From Tetradesmus obliquus (lineage: Eukaryota > Chlorophyta > Chlorophyceae > Sphaeropleales > Scenedesmaceae), in NCBI GenBank assembly GCA_030272155.1, contig CP126193.1, positions 1,736,001 through 1,800,000 on the forward strand: a stretch of DNA of 64,000 nt, read 5' to 3'. The translations under genes were made by a program, and so were the position numbers. The stretch's first letter is position 1, and every line of letters starts with the position of its first letter. The notes below the pieces were generated by a model. The model did no database searches. It was not told the origin of the DNA and worked only from the letters and a program-made list of their open reading frames with translations. Below, piece after piece: positions 22,744 through 34,436 of this stretch.

Positions 22744-25420
22744 CCCTACAGACGCCAGGCTGTGATTATCCAGTGAAAAGTCAGTGGGACGGTGGGATAA
22801 TCGCCCCAGTGATTATCCCAGGCTGCACAGACGGATAATCGATTATCTGCCGGATATTCAGTTCGCCTCAGGATTATCGCCAGGATAATCGATGGATAAT
22901 CGCCGTGGATAATCCATCGGATTATCACTTCGTACCAGATTACCCCAGCACTCTCTGGGCACAGCCAGCAGTACGCCACAAGCTGTGTTACACCATTCAT
23001 GATTACTGCAATAAGCTGGTCAGCCTCACAGATGCAGCTGTGCTCCAGTAAATGGCGCCACGTGCACCGCAGCTGGCTGTTGTAGCAGTCAGTCAGCTGA
23101 GATGCAGCAAGATGCTGACGTCATGACCGTGCTATGGTCACTCATATGCCCACAATTGCACACACCAGCGGCCAAACAGCACACCGTATGCGTGACTCAG
23201 AGCAATGACAATGTACCACCATCTACAAAAAGCAGTTGCTGTCCTGCAGCAACACCATCAAGCCAGATTGCAAGAAAGCAACTGAACCAGCACCCAAGCA
23301 ATCGCCTGCAGGCCAGCTGGTCTGCCACACAACCCAACACCATAACACAAAGGTAAAAGCACAAATAAATGTTCCTGCTCTAGCTCAAAGCTCCGAGTCT
23401 GCCTGCATGGCGTGGATCTTTTGCTGTCTGTCTGCTACGGTCAGCCAGAAAACATCCATTGATTGCTGCAGGATCCAAGCTTCACCTGCAGCTGATGCAG
23501 CAACAAACATGAAAGCCACTCCAATACTGCTGTATTCATTTGGCAACAGCACATAATATCATACTGCATGTGAGTATACACTAGCTGCTGCACATGCTCA
23601 GTGCGCTGTGCGCGCAGCCCGTGCTGCTGTGCATGGCGCACAAGGCAGTCACCATAGCAAAATATGTCTGGCTATAACTCTCACTGATGACCTGTTATCA
23701 GCGCTACTAGCAGCTGCTGTTGGCAGAACATGTCCTGCTTTACAAACTGACGACTTTGCAAGGGCACTTGGCTAGGCCAGCACCTGATCACCTGCCTAGC
23801 TAACCAAACAACGTCAGCTATGTGCCGCACGCCGTGATGCGTGATGCTGATGGCAGCCACCCACCGCATACAAGAGCGTCATCCAGCTGACTACGCAGCT
23901 GACTACGCAGCTGTAGACGCAGCTGTAGACGCAGCATGCGTGCTGCTGTGTACCTGCTTTCTGGCAACACAAACATCATCACTGCATCCCGCAACAACCA
24001 CTGGTGCTGCAGCAGATCTGACCAACCCTGCACAACACCAGCCCAAACCACCAGCTGCGTCGCTGCTTCGTGCGCTCAGCCGTGTTGACCAGACCCAATG
24101 GCAGCAGCGACATCAATCCAGTTGGCGTGAAGGTCACAAGACAACCCCATCCGGTAACACCGTTGTTGTGGCCCACCTGGTATGGGGTAAGGCGCAGCAC
24201 ACCAGCAGCAGCAGCACACAGCAGGGCAGGAGTGCTGTGGATCAGGACGCTGAGCAATATGTCGAGCTGATGAACAGATTTCCAGCAGATCAGCTGCCAG
24301 ATCTGGTAAGTATATACACCTGTTATGGCCTAGATGGAGTCACCTGCTGCTGTATGTTCCAGTGACGCTGCTGCACTTTACCTACTTGCTTTCTGACGTA
24401 GGGCAGAGCCCCAGATCACGGGCGCACCTGCTCATATGCCATCAGTATTGCTTCATACGTTATCCACCGTCCAGTTCAGTGCATTGGCTCTTGTGCCGAG
24501 CAGCAGCAAGTCGTTGCCAGCGACCTCAACTGTTGGCAGCTCCTGCAACCCCTACACTGCATGGCTAGCCCTGATCTAGACCGATGATTCGCTTATACAA
24601 TGAACGCGTCATCAGACGCACTATGACCGGCAGCGCACGATCAGGATCAAGCAGGGTAACGGCCGAACAGCTGCTGCCCTCGCGTGTCCATATTGCACGC
24701 ATCTAGCCAGGCTATGATATCGGCAAGCTGAACGTATTAAAACATTGTATGTACTATCTTCGGCTTCAGAGCATGCTGTGAGATGAAGCTGCGAATAGCT
24801 GTCGATGGCATGTTGTGCTGTAACACAGTGACAAGCAAGTGCCCCCCAAGCTTATTCCCGCGATCCTATGTGTACTGCTCGCCTACTGCGAGTATGTGAG
24901 TCTTGGCGTCTTTTGTGCTCTGCTTGGAAAATGAATGACACAGGCACCACTCACACACCACTGCTGCACTAATAAGCTCCGCAATGCTTGCCAATGATGA
25001 GTGGGAAAGGCAATTGCTCATAGGTGTTGCAGAATCTGGGCAATAAGACGTTTCCAACGCAATTACAAGAGTCCTGGAAATGTTTGTACGTACTACCCGG
25101 TCAGAACCTGTGCTTCAGGGTGCTGCAGGCCTGCTGCCAGCCTTGGCATGGCAGCAATGACTGCCAGGGACCCTGCTCAGAAGTTCCTGCCAACCCAACA
25201 ATAACAGCAGCGTTGCACAATGCCCTGTATGAGATCCTGTACTACGCTGTGGATAATCTCTATGCTGTCAGGATATCCAGATGATTATCCAGTGCAATTA
25301 CAGGATAAACACATAATGCCGGATATCCGCCATGCCATGAGGGATACTCAGTTTATCCTTGAGATATTCACCAGATAATCGGTTATTCTGTGGGATAAAC
25401 ACAGCCTGGCGTCGGTAGGG
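22744..25420. mobile_element. DNA transposon with TIRs, 3-bp TSD and subterminal repeats (CACTA-like, probably non-autonomous)
   Basis: The left end (22744-22771) and the reverse complement of the right end (25393-25420) match at 26 of 28 bases: CCCTAC, one mismatch, GACGCCAGGCTGTG, one mismatch, TTATCC. The trinucleotide GCA flanks both ends (22741-22743 and 25421-25423), a 3-bp target duplication. Within about 190 bases of each end lie roughly ten copies of GGATAATC or its variants in both orientations (22763-22930 and 25250-25400). A 3-bp duplication with dense subterminal repeats is typical of CACTA/EnSpm elements, although the terminus is CCCTAC rather than CACTA. No transposase domain is recognisable in the 2.7 kb, so the element is probably non-autonomous. 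Superfamily assignment is inference. Confidence 0.88.
23850..24365 (+). CDS. Open frame inside the transposon, function unknown
   Basis: An ATG at 23850 opens about 171 codons, beginning MAATHRIQERHPADYAADYA. A strong GTAAGT donor at 24306 follows ELMNRFPADQLPDL, and an acceptor before GGCAGAGCC at about 24403 could continue it. The Ala-Asp repeats come from a tandem GCAGCTGACTAC/GCAGCTGTAGAC block. No transposase motif is visible. It may be element-borne, captured host sequence, or chance. Confidence 0.15.
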   Translation: MAATHRIQERHPADYAADYAAVDAAVDAACVLLCTCFLATQTSSLHPATTTGAAADLTNPAQHQPKPPAASLLRALSRVDQTQWQQRHQSSWREGHKTTPSGNTVVVAHLVWGKAQHTSSSSTQQGRSAVDQDAEQYVELMNRFPADQLPDLVSIYTCYGLDGVTCCCMFQ

Positions 25421-28400
25421 GCAGGCTGCCACCCGTTGGAGGTGACCTCCATGGACTGGCCAGTGCAGCCTCTTGCAAGCGACAACAACCCGCGACATAT
25501 CCGCCACATATCAATCACCATGAGTACAACAGCCGCTTGCTGTTTCAGACGGCCAAAAACGATGCAGCACCCGGCCAAAAACGATGCAGCACCCGTCCCA
25601 GCAACAGCTGCCAGCAGTGCTTGCCGGCAAACCGCGCAGCTGTCGCACCATGCCAGCACAGCAAAGCTCAGCGCATGCCGCCACTGATTGCGCCACAGCC
25701 GTCTTGCTTTTGCAGGAACCTTTCAACCTCTTGAGCTGCCTTCGGTCATGCACCAAACTCCCAAAATCACCAAAATGATGAAATCCAGCAGGCGTGCCTC
25801 CGTGCAACAGACAATCACAGACACATGCATTGATACAGCCGTGCCAGAGCACGGTCTCAGTGGGATCATTGATCAGTCATGAGAGCCGGTGGGCTGCCAC
25901 AATGCAGCAGCATGGCTGCGAGTTTGGCTGCGAGTTTGAATCAAACTGTTGTTGGCAGAGCCTGGGAAGCAGCAAGCACCACCACATCAGCAATGCAACC
26001 GGTGGACCGCGGCATGCCGGCCAATTGCAGCAGCAGCAGCCGCAGCAGCCGCCGCAGCAGCTCATTGGGTAGAGTCGGCAAGCTGCCAGCCGGCGTTGCA
26101 ACATGCTGCAGGGTAGTTCAACTACTCTTATGTTTAGAGTGACTGCACCCAACACACAGCGCCATCAATGCCGGTGCAGTGTGTTTTGTGCTTCAAATCA
26201 GACAGTAGCATGCGTTCAAGGCTCTTGCCGTGATCTGCAAGATTGACTGCAGGGTGGTACACCAGCTGCCGTGTTCATGGCCAGGCCAACTGTTGTTCCC
26301 AGTCCACACCTCAACAACACAAACGTTTCCTGATCAGCCAGTTGCAGCAGGCTGCAGCCGCAGCTGCTGCAGACTGGCAGTACATAAATTGGTTGGTGCA
26401 AAAGTACAATACAATACACAATACAATACACTTTCGGGACTGAACCCGCCCCCAGGCCCTAGCCCAGCGAGCCGCTAATCCGCTCATGGGGGGTAGTAGT
26501 AATTGTACCCAGTCTTTCCTTCGTTGTTTGGGCGATCGAAACCACCCGCGCAAGTCCGTCAATTCCAGTTGCTTTTTATCCCCAGCCACGGGCCATAGTC
26601 GCAAGCTTTTTAGGCCCAGCCACGGTGCGTGCTGCAAGCTCCCCACGTGCTGCTGCAAACAGGTGCACAGACAGTGGGGCAACATGCTGTCCACAGTTGC
26701 TGATGAGGTTGCGTAATGCATCACCATACTGTGTCAATGAGCAGGAAACACTCCGGGGATCAGTATGAAATCAGAACAGCAGCAGTACGTGCATGTGCCT
26801 CAACCACAAAATGCTGTACCTTCCAGTCACGCCCATCATAACTGAACATAACAAGGTATCATGGGGCTGCAGTCAAAGCACCAACCGGGCAATCACAGGC
26901 AGTGTCAGTGCATATGCGCCCTGTGCCAACGCCTTGCTGGCAGGTGTTCATTGCTGGCTGTGCACGCAAAACCAAACCAAGCAGAACTACGATGGAAAGT
27001 GACGAGCTAGGTCTTGCACAGCGAACAGGCAGCACGTGGCAGGAGCAGCGCAGCCCACCAGAACCAAAATGACGGCCGGCTGTTCAAAGACACTACAATG
27101 ACTGTGTCATTTAAACCTCCAACGCCAATCAGAGCCAGATATATGTTGTAGCACCACTGAGACCTCCACAGGCTGTGCATGAGCGGAAATTCAAGGAGCA
27201 GTATCAGCAGAAGCACGGCGCCAGGCACCTTCTAGCACGCATCCAGCGTTTGTACGCTGCCTCGTGTGCCAGCATCAGCGCACTCATGCAGGCCAGAGCA
27301 GAACCAAAAGCAGCATGTTGCACCGGCAGCGCAAGGCAGGTGTTGTCACCTCAAAGCCACAATCAAACAAATCAGCAACTACCAACTGTGCAGTGCGCCG
27401 CGTGTGAGCTGTGCGCCTTGCAAACAATCTGGTTCAACTGCCACAAGCAAAGGCCTATGCCAAAAGCATAAGCCGTGTGCAGCATGATGCTGCTAAGCTC
27501 TTCACAGCAAGCTGCATATCACCTTGAGCTCACGCCAGCAGTCAGCCAGGCTGACCACTTGCCATGTGCGGCATGCACAGCTCAAAATGTGGCAACGGCC
27601 GCATATGCTGCGGTTATCATTAGTGTGTCACAGCACAGCACAGCACAGCACAGCACCGCACCGCACAGCATGCAGACACCGGCAGGCAAAGTGCTGTATG
27701 CTGCTGCTGCTGGTGCTGCAGCTGCTGCTGCCGCTGCTACATCCACGCCTCACAAGGGCAAGTTTGTCTGCAGGGTGAACAGTAACAACCAAAGAGCCGC
27801 CACTATAATGCATTATGCAGTGCCATCGGCATTCAACAAACCTGTGAGGGCCAGTAAACAGCTGTGACTGCCATCCCCAACACCTAGCAGTGCATTCCAT
27901 GTTTGTAACAACAGCAACGGCTGTTACGACAACAGCCAACACTGGCACCGGTAGCAACAACAAACAGCAGCTCAAACAGCAACAGCCAACCACACTTACA
28001 ATGCATATCACCTCACCCGACGGTGAGACGCCAGGGCGGTTTGAATCTGCAACCAGCAGCCGTGTAGGGGGCACCAAAAACAAGGCTGCTGCTTCCTCTG
28101 TGGTTTGGGTTGAACCCCAAAAACCAAATGCCTGCATAGGCCTGTCATACATTCATCAGCATATGTTGTTGTGCTACAGACTTACACCACCCCCCGCAGT
28201 CGTTAATCAATGACGTGCAACCATCTAGGGTTATTTGTGGCCCCTTAGTTTGTAGCCTTTGTAAGCCAGCATTTCACTAGTGCGCAATGAGCTGACCCAA
28301 ACCAAGCACATTAACAACACATGCATGCAGCGCACCCATCTGTTGCAATGCATTTGTAGGTACCAACCAGCAGAACGCGTTTGTTGAGATTCAAACACAG

Positions 28401-29053
28401 CACGGCACCAGGCGTGCTGCTCTAGTTGCAGCTTAACAGGTGGAAAGTCGTGCTCTGTCTTGCTACCCCACCACTCCCAGACAACGTGCACAGCTACTGC
28501 TCTACTGTGCACACATGCATTGACATGCGTCGCCGCACCTTATGCAACACAACAAGCAGGGCATGCTGTAACAAGCATGCTGCAACACAACACGCATGCT
28601 GCATCAAGCATGCTGCAACACAACGAGCATGCTGCAACACAATGAGCATGCTGCAACACAACGAGCATGCTGCAACACAACAAGCATGCTGCACCACAAC
28701 AAGCATGGCATGCTGCAACACAACAAGCATGCTGCAATACAACATGCTTGCTGCAGCGGCGCACGTTCAGGACGGGCCGTCCGTCTTTTATTTGCAAAAC
28801 AGCAGGGACAGGGTATTGCAGTAAACTGCACAACCCAGCCCTGCTGTCATTACTAGTGATGTGTTTCAATCTGTGCAGCATACGTAGTAACAGGCCGTGC
28901 TTCTTAGCCTTCAGCTTTCCATGCTTTCAAGCGTTGATTTAGCCAAGCACTTTGACATCAGTTATCCTGTCACTTATCGTTCTAGTCTTGCCCCCCCAGT
29001 TTGATGCACCCAGTCCTGCCACTGCAGTGCAATGGCAAAACTTGAGCTGCTCC
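25421..29053. other. Gene-poor region with repeats and the TZF gene 3' UTR
   Basis: No coding region is supported over 3.6 kb. The right part probably includes 3' UTR of the minus-strand TZF gene; TTACA motifs occur at 28182-28186 and 27996-28000. Simple repeats occur (AATACAATACAC at about 26405-26430, CACAGCACAG at about 27630-27655, and the 19-bp array listed separately). Open frames are short and lack start or splice support. Confidence 0.5.
28560..28750. repeat. 19-bp tandem array containing GCATGC palindromes
   Basis: About nine imperfect head-to-tail copies of GCATGCTGCAACACAACGA with variants at the last positions. Each unit holds the perfect palindrome GCATGC. There are no unique spacers, so it is a minisatellite. 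It lies in the probable 3' region of the TZF gene. Confidence 0.92.
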
Positions 29054-29277
29054 TCACTGCATGCATTGGCTGTTGTAGCGCGGCAGCTGCGCCTGCCCTG
29101 GCAGCATTGCAGCCTCCGGCACAGACGACAGCAACACCAGCTGCTGCTGCTGCTGCTGCTGCTGCTTTGGTGACAGCCCCTCCGACACCACCATGAAAGA
29201 GCCTGCTGCATTATGCACCAGCTGATAGCACTGCCCTGCAGGCAGGCTGGCATTCAGAATCACCATGCCACCTCCTC

Positions 29278-29308
<31 letters not shown>

Positions 29309-29519
29309 AGGCTGCAGCTCTGTGATGTTGCCTCCAGCAAGCATGCCACCCACCATGCTGCCTCCAGCTGGTGTAAAACTGCTGCCATCGACAACAAACC
29401 CAGGCTGGGGTAGACTCTGCAGCGGCACCTGCAGCGCAGGCAGTGCACTCTGCGCTGCAGTCTCCAGCTGCTGCACCTGCAGCATCTGCTGCTGCTGCTG
29501 CTGCTGCACCTGCAGCAGG

Positions 29520-29551
<32 letters not shown>

Positions 29552-31955
29552 AGTTTGCATTGGCATTAGCATCTGACCGCTGCACTGGCGTTCCAGCTGC
29601 ATTGTTCCCGCAGCTGTGCTGCTAGCAAAGCTGAAGCCGCTGCCCAGGCTGCTTGCACTGGACCCTTCCTGAGACTGCAGCGCAACAGGTGGCACCACGG
29701 AACTACATGAACCCTGCATTGAACCCATTCTGCTGATTGGGGCACCATTAGCAGGCATTAGACCAACCAGCACTGCTGCCGGGCCGCTGCTGCTGCGCAT
29801 TGGCGCTGCTGCTGTTGCTGTCGGCGATGGCAGCGCGGGCGACAGCCCAGCACAGAAGCTGCTGCTGCTCCTGCTGCTGTAGCTGCCACTCATGCTGGCA
29901 CTTTCCAAACTCCAGCGCATAGGCGCGCTGCTGCTGCTGCTGCTGTCGCCTCTGAGCTGCAGCCCGCGCACAGCTGCTGCTGTGTCTGCTGCAGTGACGC
30001 GGCCAGCACCCAGCAGAGGCGGAGCAGACAGCACGTGCACCATGCTGCCGCTGCTGCAGCCTGCTGCTGCTGCTGCTGCTGGGTGTCTGGCTGCTGGTCT
30101 GCTGGTGCAGCTGTTTAGTGGTGCTGGCTCTCGCAGCTGCTGCATGCCATGCGCGAAGAAGCAGAAAGGCCGCCTGCAGGTTGCAGCATGCAGCAGGGGC
30201 CAGACATCGACAACAAAACAAACTTGCAGACTGCCAACTCTCCCTTTAAGACATGTGGCCCTTGCTGCCTGGATCCGCATGACCTGTCGGCGGCAGCGCA
30301 CACAGAAACATTGCCTCGCGCTGCTATGATTTTGTGCTCTGCAAGCAGCGGCAGCACCACCGACGCATGTACGATGTCTGCTGTAAGGCTGCACAGATGC
30401 ACAGCATCCATTGAACAAGCTGCATGCAAGGTGCCTGCATCGGCGATTGCGGCGGCCCGTAACAAGATCTGGCTCTGCTGCTGCTACTGCATATTGTGTT
30501 CTTGTTCTTGTTCTTCCAGCTGCTGCCGCCGCTGCTGCTGCTGCCGCTGCTGCTGCTGCTGCCTGCCCCCACCTGCATCTGTCGCCGTCGGTGCACAGCT
30601 TGGTGCGGAAGCGTGCCGGGTGCATGTGGTACTCAAACACGCTGTGCGACTGCGGGCAACCATCACCGCGTGGGCAGCAGCCCTAGAGCACCAGCCAGGC
30701 AGCAGGCGGCAACCCCAGCAGCAGCAGGATGAGTGATGAGTGATGACCTGGAGGGTTGCTGGCATACTGTTCAGCCGAGCAGCCAGCCCTGTAACACAGA
30801 CCCTGCTGGTAGGGAGCCCATGCGCTGCACCAACCAAAGTGGCAGCAGAGTATGCAAGCAGCTTGCATGATGTGTGACAGGCATGGCTTGCTGGCGCAGG
30901 CTTGCTGGCTGCAACTGTGTGCTGTGGCTGCTCCAAGGTTTTTTTGAGTGAAGGATTTCTGTGTGCTGCCTGGTGCAATGAGGCGCACCTTGAGCAGCAT
31001 GTCGCTGCACATGACAGCAGCGTAGGAGTGCAGCCGCAGGTCCCGCCTGCAAGCCTTCTCGCCAGGGTGGCTGCAGTGCGGTGCAGCATTAGCACAACAG
31101 AGAGGATGCAGTCAGCGTTTGGCGTCAGCGGCTTTGCAGGGTATGGCTGCGGGCCTGGTGCAAGTGAACTGGGCGGCCCAGTCACCAGATCTGTCTCTGG
31201 AGTGAACGTTGGACTGCATGAATTATTTGCAGCTCCATTGCTGCTGAGATGCACACAGAGCAAATATCACAGGCAATACGTTTGCGATTCATCAAGCTCA
31301 GGAGTTGTATGTTTGGTTACTGCACAAATTGATCTTGACGACCTTGCAGGAGCCAACCTACTCCAGCCTGCAGCCTGCTGATCCCACACAGGGCCCACCT
31401 GTAGAAGCACACCGTCCAGTCGTGCTGCTGACGCTGCGTAATGAACACGTAACCAAAACAAAGGCATCGACAGGTCAGTTTATGCTCGCGGAGCGTAAGC
31501 CGGTGCTGTAACAATCCCTGGCGTGAGCAGCAGGGTTAGAACGCCGCACAGGCTCGGTGGCCGCCACGAAAAACAAATTATACCAGCTGATAGGTTCAAT
31601 GATCATCTTCTCAGGGCCGAAGGGTGCCTCGGGTGGTGTCTGGCGTCGTCAACCCTCCGTTCTTATGCAGGCATGTCATTGTATATAGCCCTACGCCAGC
31701 GCACGCAGCACCTTCTGATACTGAAACCTACAACTGGCTATTAGAGTGTAGCTGCTGGCTGTGATAAGCTGTCAAGTGCTGCTGTCGTAGTCCTGGTGAG
31801 TGAAGATGGCCGTGCCAAGACGCAGCAGCAAGCACACTCAACGCAATTACCTTGAAGCATGGTGCTATCTTGCAGTAGTCAATGATGACCTCAGCGCTGC
31901 AGCCTCCGTATCCAAGGCAAGGCAAGGGCAGCCCGAAAGGGGGTGGCTCGTCCAT
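29054..31955 (-). CDS. RR-TZF family tandem CCCH zinc-finger protein
   Basis: Plant RR-TZF proteins bind mRNA, move between nucleus and cytoplasmic granules, and promote mRNA decay. Five exons (31955-31851, 31433-31399, 31070-30989, 30682-30573, 30173-29054) give 483 residues. The RR region is present: IIDYCKIAPCF, then HDWTVCFYSHPGEKACRRD. The fingers follow the plant-specific spacing exactly: C68-X8-C77-X5-C83-X3-H87, 16 residues, then C104-X5-C110-X4-C115-X3-H119. The linker reads SVFEYHMHPARFRTKL. After that the protein is Ala-, Ser- and Gln-rich, with Gln runs of 8-10, and ends NSQCMQ. Exon joins are fixed by the zinc ligands and phase. The exact start (ATG at 31955) is likely but less certain than the core. 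Confidence 0.93.
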
Positions 31956-34436
31956 GCCCTGCTACCTTATTGTATGCAGTCTTTCTGGTGCTAATTTCGG
32001 TACCCACGTGGCGCTTGCAGTTCTGCCCTCCAAATAATATCCCACATCGGTGACACTATGCAAAGGCGGGTAGCGTTGTGTTGAAAAACAAACTTAAACT
32101 ACAATGTAGACCAAGGAGATCTGCAGGTTGCATCAAGGCGTTCATCACGGATACAACTTCAGCCCAAGCCAAGGTGAATAACCGCGCGAAAGTGACTCCC
32201 CAGTGTGACAGTTGTTCACGCCGGGCGTTGCAGCTTGCAAGGCTTGCACAATCAGTTTCGATGTATAGACTGATAGCAGATCAATGGGCCCCTCGTTTGA
32301 CCAGCTCCTGTCATCACTTCAACATCAGGCCTCCGCACTGTCGTGCCATCCAGTCCGGACTGGATTGTCAGGATCCTGACGGATTCCGTCGCGTACCCGT
32401 CTATGCACTCTCTGTTTCAATAAGAGAGTAGCATATCATGTATGCAGCGGCAAGATATGAATTGTGCACATGCACACTACCCGGTACACACGCACAGGCA
32501 ACGGACCTCTGCAACGGACCTCTCTGACACGCATTTATCACATCAGCTATCTACTCCGCGAACTCGTAGTGTAATCTGTGCAGTGGTCATCATGTTACCA
32601 CATGCACATCACTGAGCCCCTCACCTCACTTGCAAAATGAGCAGAAGAGGGGAGGGGGCTACCGTGACTGCTCTAATAAACTTGCAGCTTGGAAGATAAA
32701 GACGTGCAGGAGCTGCAAAGAAGTGCAGTATTACGAGTTGCAGGAAAGCTGCAAGCTTGAAGCACTAAGGCAGCAGTATCATATCCATTAACATAGACCA
32801 CCGTGTGCCGCACAGCCAGCAGAATAAGAAAACCCTGCACGTTGCTGACCAGCCTCACCATCTGCAACAACACGCAGCGCCAGTGTCGCCATTGACACTT
32901 TGTCAGCTGTTGACAGCTGACAAAGTTGTCCACGTGTCAGTCGTGACAGCAGTCCGTGGACTGCACAGGATCTGCAGCAGCCGTTGGTACTGGTATGAAG
33001 CTGCAAGCATGATGTACAGCTCAGCGGATCCCGCTATCAAGGAACATAGCGCGATGAAAGCACAAGGTCACATGCAGCCTACACCCCAACCACAGCAAGC
33101 TGCACACTACTGTTGGTAACTAGTGCTGCACCGCCCATACAGTCCGCTGGGGTCTGTGCAGGTGTCTGCTGGCCAGCAGAATCTAGCCCCCATGGGGGCA
33201 CCAGCAGCAGAATCTAGCACCCGGTACCCTGCCAGATGTAGCAGGCTCAAGGTCAGAATGCATATCAGGGTCGACTATGATACAGCCTGGCCCATATGAA
33301 GTCACTTCAGTGACTCCAGTGTCAAACAGACGAGCCCCTGGCTACAATGCACCACACAAGGGCAGCCGCACTGCCAACACACACCCTGCGCGCTAGTCGC
33401 ATGCAAAACAGAGTCCCATGCTCAATCATGGCATGCACTTGCCACACATGCACACTGTGCAGATGCCTGTGCTCATAAACCGCACACATGCTCTTTTGAG
33501 GTTTAGAGTGCAAGCATGTCCGTCAACACACCGCCGGTGGGAGCCAGGTATCTCAATAACAATCCATACGGCTGGCAGCTGCCTCCGCCAGGCTGCAGAG
33601 CTACAGCACAGCAGTGCATGCATGTGCAAAGCATAACAGCGCACGCATGTGCATGCATGTGCATATCATATGCATGATGCACACGCCTCAACGCAGCGCT
33701 GCACAGCAGCCGCTGCGCCTGGCCTGCAGCCAAAAAGATCTCAGGTTGCAAGGGAGGCGCTGCGACTCCACAGCTACTGTACATCCACAATACACACATC
33801 CGGTCGTCAGCAGCATGCCCAACAAGCTGCACGGCCTGCTGCCAGGCCCAAGCCGCGCTAATGTGCGCACACATGCCCGCTTCTGGATGCTGGATGTTTT
33901 CATGCTTTGCAAAGCTAGCAGCCAAGCCGCCCATCCAGCAGACAACACTGCAAGCTGCCGTGCAAAGTGCATATGTGCAGTGGAAAGGCTCCAGAACCGC
34001 GGACGCCAGCGCTGCTCAAATACCCATGCTGCTAGCGCTGTGTCTGCTGCCAAGCCAGTCCCTGCTGATCCTGCAGATCCACTGCTGATGCTGCACTGCC
34101 TGAAAACTCAAACAGTTCATGTGCAGCATCAACACCCTCCAATGGCAACCGCAGTTCCCTGTGCACCTGACCACATCTGCTTGTTCGCACCCGCTGCTGC
34201 TTTCAAAGTACCCCACACACAGCAAGCCCCCGCAAGCACTCCACCCCATCCCCAAGAAAGTAGCAGTGCGGCGACTCTGTACATGCACTACCCAGATCCC
34301 AGAACTACATGATGCTTCCTGCCAATAACGACCACCCGCCAGCAGCACATGCACAAGTGCATATTTGCTGTCTGTCTCTTAAAGCACAAACCCCTCTCAA
34401 TACTATGCAAAAACCATGCAAAACTATGCCAAGCCC
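31956..34436. other. Intergenic: TZF gene promoter and RAP gene 3' region
   Basis: No gene is recognised in 2.5 kb. The plus-strand frames at 32078-32431 and 33614-34312 have no splice partners or similarity. The region holds a strong inverted repeat (32897-32926), paired CAGCAGAATCTAGC repeats (33174 and 33208) around a CCCCATGGGG palindrome, and GCATGTGCATGCATGTGCAT-type repeats near 33640. Confidence 0.5.
32897..32926. repeat. Perfect 13-bp inverted repeat, 4-base loop
   Basis: ACTTTGTCAGCTG is followed by TTGA and then its exact reverse complement. With one bulge the stem extends three more pairs (GAC at 32894-32896 with GTC at 32928-32930). It is intergenic, between the TZF and RAP genes. 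Confidence 0.95.

Noticed and set aside
22763-22930. GGATAATC cluster as a stand-alone regulatory array (GATA-type sites)
   Set aside because: A second cluster at 25250-25400 and matching inverted termini make subterminal repeats of a transposon the better explanation.
28560-28750. CRISPR-like repeat array
   Set aside because: Units are head to tail without unique spacers and the genome is eukaryotic; it is a minisatellite.
33614-34312. Plus-strand 232-codon frame in the gene-poor region
   Set aside because: Its start lies in GCATGT-type repeats, composition is low-information, there is no similarity, and it overlaps the likely 3' UTR of the minus-strand RAP gene.
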